This document shows positions 33,548-37,010 of a stretch of DNA of 37,010 bases, piece by piece. Where the stretch lies: NCBI GenBank assembly GCA_002398825.1, contig DHBS01000010.1, forward strand, positions 1-37,010. Reading direction: 5' to 3'. Origin of the DNA: Syntrophomonas sp. UBA4922. Lineage in GTDB: Bacteria > Bacillota > Syntrophomonadia > Syntrophomonadales > Syntrophomonadaceae. Below the pieces are notes generated by a model that had not been told where the DNA came from, did no database searches, and saw only the letters and a list, made by a program, of their open reading frames with translations. The stretch's first letter is position 1. Every line of letters starts with the position of its first letter. Both the position numbers and the translations under genes were made by a program.

Positions 33548-34117
33548 TTATTCAACCGCCAGGGCATTAATATTTACATTTGTAATAGAGACATGGGTAA
33601 TATAATCAGTGTGGAAGTCGATGATTTCCAAAATATAGGAGCAACAACCCGGGCAGTCCTGGCATTCGCACCAGGTAAACTCGAAGGGGTCCTGGAAATC
33701 GCTGACAACTGACAGACCATTACGCTGGCCCATTACATCCTGTTGAAAAAGATCAAAGCCTTTTTGAAATATCCAGGTATTCAACGGAACTTTACTGCCA
33801 TGATCGCAGACTTTGCTAAGCTGAAAAATAATGCCGATAAAGAACTGCCCAGAACAGCTCTGGGTTCCATAATTAATAATGCTGGAAAAATCTATTTTGA
33901 CAGTCGGATTGGACATTTCCTGGGTGTTGACGGCAACGCTGCCCACAACCAAGGCTGGCGGCTTCCAGCATCCGCCACTACACCCGTTTGAGGGACTAGA
34001 AACCGGGAGAGTCAATCCGGCGCCGGAACCGCAGCTCAGAACAGCTGGCTCCCGTTTAGCATGGGAATCACTATTTGCGCAGCAAGTATTATGTGTTTGG
34101 GGCTTACCATAAGCCAT
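33548..34117 (-). CDS. DUF4489 family protein
   Basis: A 189-residue protein. The middle (SCGSGAGLTLPVSS, PALVVGSVAVNTQEMSNP, VKIDFSSIINYG) and the Cys-rich end (FTWCECQDCPGCCSYILEI) match the DUF4489 family of Clostridia, small Cys-rich proteins of unknown function. There is no signal peptide. It has 12 cysteines in all, so disulfide or metal cross-linking is possible, as in spore-coat proteins. AGGAGG lies 10 nt before the ATG. The nearby collagen-like exosporium gene makes a spore-surface role reasonable, but that is inference. Confidence 0.78.
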   Translation of the reverse strand: MAYGKPQTHNTCCANSDSHAKREPAVLSCGSGAGLTLPVSSPSNGCSGGCWKPPALVVGSVAVNTQEMSNPTVKIDFSSIINYGTQSCSGQFFIGIIFQLSKVCDHGSKVPLNTWIFQKGFDLFQQDVMGQRNGLSVVSDFQDPFEFTWCECQDCPGCCSYILEIIDFHTDYITHVSITNVNINALAVE

Positions 34118-34384
34118 ATTACCATAACCTCCTTATACATTCACAGAATCTTTGAATATAAAGCTGCCTAATGAAGCAATCAGGCAAATGTTTCCATGGG
34201 TTGTTTATCTTTCCATAAATTATTCAATAAACCATATATTTGTTACAAAATCAGCTTATTATAAGCCTGAAATATATTAATACATTTTTGCAATAGAGCA
34301 AGCGTACATTGTCCTGGCGGAATCGGCCCTAGTGTCCCTTTATATGATGAAATCCGAATGCCGCTTCGATCATTAATGTGATTT
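34118..34384. other. AT-rich gene-free stretch
   Basis: About 270 nt upstream of DUF4489 and downstream of the glycosyltransferase. It must hold the DUF4489 promoter, but I see no clear -35/-10 pair and no strong terminator after the glycosyltransferase stop. Confidence 0.4.
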
Positions 34385-36208
34385 TTATTTGCCAAGTTTG
34401 GTTTTTAAATAGGCTCTGTTGTTTATTATATTAGGGTCATCGGGTATATAAGCGGCTGCCAACTCATTATGGTGATAAGCCAACTCATAATTCCCCATGC
34501 GGTCATAACAAACACACAGCTGGAGGTGAGGTACCCAGGTCCAGCAGGCATGAATTATGAAGCCACGATGATCAACCGGTCGCTCTAATTGGGTAGCCAG
34601 TTTATACCAGAAGGCAGCCTGCCGGTATTGCTCTTTGATAAAAAAGCTATAGCCCAGTTGACAGCAAAATTCAGCCCGAGGTATATCATAAAGGAATGAT
34701 TGTAAGACGAATTTCAGAGCATTATCCTGATTACCCAATTTCTGATAGCATTCAGCCAGCTTGCGGCATGCGGACAGATTGTCTTCCACCCAGCCCTGTC
34801 CAGCCGCTAAAAATTTTTGATACCATTCAATGGCCGCTTCATACATCTGATGGTCCAGCAATTCATTGGCGTAATAGTATTGATCGCGCGGGGAGAAAGT
34901 TTCTCCCGCGGCCAGACGATTTTCATATATGTTTAGATTCCGGTCCGAATCATGCCATTCGCTTTTATGAATTATGGCTATGTCACTATCCAAAATACGT
35001 CCATAAACCGCCAGATATTCATGTACGGCTCCAATCCATTGAAAATGCGTGGAACGCTTTACCAGACGGTTGCGGCGGTTGCTGGTGGTTACATTTCCAT
35101 ACTGATCAAAGGCCAGATAATATTTCATGGTTACTGAATCAACGGCGGGATCAAGGACATTTTTGAGTGCCAGCAATTTCAGGCGATCTTCGTCTGAAAT
35201 GATATCATCGGCATCCAGCCAGAATATATATTCTTTGGTAGCCTGCTTGAAGGCAAAATTACGCGCAGCGGCAAAATCATCAATCCAGATAAAATCATAG
35301 ACTTTATCGGTATAGCGCGAGGCAACCGCCTTGGTGCCGTCACTTGATCCGGTGTCGACAATGATGATTTCATCAACTATTTCGACTACGCAATCCAGAC
35401 AGCGGGCCAGGATATTTTCTTCATTTTTTACAATCATGCACAGGCTGATACTTACAGGCGTTCTTCTACTGAGCAGATAATTAGTAATATCGAATCCCCA
35501 CTTGTCAATGGCCTTTTTGCGATTATTGGCTAACTGTTTATAAAACCTTACTGTATCAAATCCAGGCAAGGCAAGAGGATTAATATAATGAACGAAGGCA
35601 TCAAGGGCAATATGAAGGGTATAGCCTTTATTAACAGCCTGCAAGCATAAATCATCGTCCTCGAAGGTGCCTAATCCGAAAATTTCGTCAAATGTGCCGA
35701 TATCATCAAGAATCGCTTTCTTCACCAGTAAACAATGGCTTAATAAACGGAATACCGGTTTACTGGCTCCCAGGTTTTCAACATGATTGGTATGGACAAA
35801 GGCTTTTAACTCGCTTAAATCCTGGTAAGGAATAGGAATACGCTGCAGACCGCTGACATCATTGCTGACCGGTCCGGCCATAGCAGCCGATTCAGATGAC
35901 TGTAAACAGCTCATCATACTGCTCAGGCAGTGCTCGGTCAACAAACTATACTGATTCATAAACAAAACATAATCAGCACCGGCTACTTCCAGTCCTTCAT
36001 TATAGCCCCGGGCGATCCCGACATCGTCTGCATGCAGAATGAGATGAATATTTTCTTGTTCTTGCAAATATTTAATGGTTTCTTCATTTGCACCGTTGTT
36101 AATCACAATAAGCTCATAGGGCACATCGGCATAATTGGCGATATAGTCCAGACATTGCCGTACCAGGTCCAAATGCGTGTAAGTCAAAAGCACAATACTA
36201 ATCTCCAT
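34385..36208 (-). CDS. Double family-2 glycosyltransferase with TPR-like C-terminal region
   Basis: A 607-residue cytoplasmic protein with two GT2 domains. Domain 1 (about 1-240) opens MEISIVLLTYTHLDLVRQCL, with NNGANEETI, GIARGYNEGLEVAGADYVLFMNQ and FGLGTFEDDDLCLQA; the usual DD of GT-A is replaced by MNQ, so its catalytic state is uncertain. Domain 2 (about 250-430) has SLCMIVKNEENILARCLD, VDTGSSDGT, FAAARNFAFKQA and a clear LDADD, the SunS/beta-4-glucosyltransferase type. Residues of about 440-605 are helical pairs (MYEAAIEWYQKFLAAGQG, YRQAAFWYKLATQ) resembling TPRs, which may hold the acceptor protein. GGAGGAG lies 4 nt before the ATG. Directly downstream of the collagen-like gene, it may glycosylate that protein. 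Confidence 0.88.
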   Translation of the reverse strand: MEISIVLLTYTHLDLVRQCLDYIANYADVPYELIVINNGANEETIKYLQEQENIHLILHADDVGIARGYNEGLEVAGADYVLFMNQYSLLTEHCLSSMMSCLQSSESAAMAGPVSNDVSGLQRIPIPYQDLSELKAFVHTNHVENLGASKPVFRLLSHCLLVKKAILDDIGTFDEIFGLGTFEDDDLCLQAVNKGYTLHIALDAFVHYINPLALPGFDTVRFYKQLANNRKKAIDKWGFDITNYLLSRRTPVSISLCMIVKNEENILARCLDCVVEIVDEIIIVDTGSSDGTKAVASRYTDKVYDFIWIDDFAAARNFAFKQATKEYIFWLDADDIISDEDRLKLLALKNVLDPAVDSVTMKYYLAFDQYGNVTTSNRRNRLVKRSTHFQWIGAVHEYLAVYGRILDSDIAIIHKSEWHDSDRNLNIYENRLAAGETFSPRDQYYYANELLDHQMYEAAIEWYQKFLAAGQGWVEDNLSACRKLAECYQKLGNQDNALKFVLQSFLYDIPRAEFCCQLGYSFFIKEQYRQAAFWYKLATQLERPVDHRGFIIHACWTWVPHLQLCVCYDRMGNYELAYHHNELAAAYIPDDPNIINNRAYLKTKLGK

Positions 36209-36300
36209 GATGCTCCTCCGACACTGTTTTACTAATTAGTTTATTAATGAATATATAGTTTGGATTCTCATCCCGATAATTAGCGCACCCAGGTGTACTG

Positions 36301-36328
36301 AAAAAACCTGCCGGTATATTCCGGCAGG
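36301..36328 (-). terminator. Rho-independent terminator of the collagen-like gene
   Basis: Minus-strand CCTGCCGG-AATATA-CCGGCAGG (36307-36328) is followed by TTTTTT. The 8-bp GC-rich stem and T-run are typical. It lies 70 nt after the BclB-like stop and separates that gene from the glycosyltransferase. Confidence 0.85.
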
Positions 36329-36397
36329 CTTGAATTTAATTCGGGATAGCTACTGGGATTCGAGCAGCGATAATTGTTTCGATCAGGCATTTAATCT

Positions 36398-37010
36398 TTA
36401 TATTATTGTGATTCCGGCGCTGGCATATCCTTCTACAGCAGTGACAAGATTCACGCCCACAACAGATATAGAGAATACCATTAATATACGAGTTTCAGCG
36501 GTAACCGGTATGGTTAAACCCGTAGCGATGGCGTTGCTGATCTGACCGATTCCCACTGTGCCTGTTAGCGAAGGCGCCAAGGCTATTAAAGGCCCGATCG
36601 GGGAAAAGGTATTATCCGGTGTAGCTGAACTATACAACTGCGCCTCAATTGTAACCGTGGTCGCCAACAGCGTTATGCCCAAAGTTGTACTGAAATAAGC
36701 TGCAATCGATGTAATCACACCGTCACGGGGAACGGAGAATGCAAAGTTCAGCAACGTACCTGATGCACCGGTAAGATCAATGGTGGCTCCCAAAGCACTC
36801 AAGGTGGGTCCAGAGTTTCCGAATCCGACCAAACCTCCTATACCTGCCAGCCCTCCTACAACAGATGTCAGATTGACAGGTGTACCTGATGAAAACGGTA
36901 TAATCGCCCCGCCGCCGGTAGCTCCGGTCGCTCCAGTTGCGCCGGTTGCTCCAGTAGCCCCAGTGGCTCCAGTATCTCCAGTAGATCCGGTAGATCCGGT
37001 ATCGCCAGTC
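36398..37010 (-). CDS. Collagen-like exosporium protein, BclB type (5' end outside window)
   Basis: The 3' part of a collagen-like surface protein; its start lies beyond the right edge. At the edge it reads (GDT)(GST)(GST)(GDT)(GAT)..., at least nine Gly-X-Thr triplets, the collagen-like stalk of spore exosporium filaments. The C-terminal domain (about 170 residues) starts GGGAIIPFSSGTPV and carries PRDGVITSIAAYFSTTLG, VTIEAQLYSSATPDNTFSPI and VEGYASAGITII. This is the trimeric head domain of BclB-related exosporium proteins. The Thr-rich repeats are usual O-glycosylation sites, and the next gene is a glycosyltransferase. A good terminator follows the stop. Confidence 0.9.
   Translation of the reverse strand, partial: TGDTGSTGSTGDTGATGATGATGATGATGATGGGAIIPFSSGTPVNLTSVVGGLAGIGGLVGFGNSGPTLSALGATIDLTGASGTLLNFAFSVPRDGVITSIAAYFSTTLGITLLATTVTIEAQLYSSATPDNTFSPIGPLIALAPSLTGTVGIGQISNAIATGLTIPVTAETRILMVFSISVVGVNLVTAVEGYASAGITII

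Overview
The window looks like chromosomal DNA from an endospore-forming, Gram-positive Clostridia-type Firmicute. It carries an uninterrupted sporulation sigma factor K gene, a PdaA-type spore-cortex deacetylase, a collagen-like BclB-type exosporium protein, a DUF4489 protein, YqeG, and a DUF421/DUF4363 pair. Gene order (shikimate genes interleaved with type IV pilus/type II secretion genes) and GTG/TTG starts behind strong purine-rich ribosome sites suggest something near the Syntrophomonas/Desulfotomaculum-like anaerobes. That placement is inference; there is no rRNA or ribosomal-protein gene here.

Region 1 (1-11.8 kb, minus strand) is a two-gene secreted giant-protein locus. It encodes a subtilisin-like protease carrying about 30 kelch repeats and ending in an RHS/YD-like tail. 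Directly downstream is an RHS/YD-repeat wall-type protein of about 1,917 residues, broken by a single-base frameshift near position 1957. This is the most unusual part of the window.

Region 2 (12.1-16.3 kb, minus) is a compact pilus/pseudopilus operon: ATPase (GspE/PilB), platform protein (GspF/PilC), GspG/ComGC-like main pilin, and three minor pilins. It is followed by a plus-strand membrane protein of unknown function (16.5-17.8 kb), a tiny rubrerythrin-like gene, and a DUF421-DUF4363 pair. The DUF421 start codon lies inside a perfect 17-bp inverted repeat.

Region 3 (19.3-25.1 kb, minus) is one probable operon: GalT-like HIT transferase, YqeG phosphatase, aroE, a stray GspH-type pilin, aroC, aroK, aroB. 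Four steps of the shikimate pathway are present, and the pilin is embedded among them by overlapping reading frames.

Region 4 (25.4-31.9 kb) has a lipoprotein and a NUDIX CoA-pyrophosphatase-like gene on plus. On minus are a PAS-GGDEF-HD-GYP cyclic-di-GMP protein, sigK with a visible sigma-E/sigma-K-type promoter, a PHP-type histidinol phosphatase-like gene, and pdaA.

Region 5 (31.9-37 kb, minus) holds small redox/metal proteins (MOSC, DUF1858, CopZ-like, ferritin-like). After these come a DUF4489 protein, a double glycosyltransferase with a TPR-like tail, and the 3' part of a collagen-like BclB-type gene that runs off the right edge. The last three plausibly belong to the spore surface. I found no tRNA, rRNA, CRISPR array, transposase or prophage gene.
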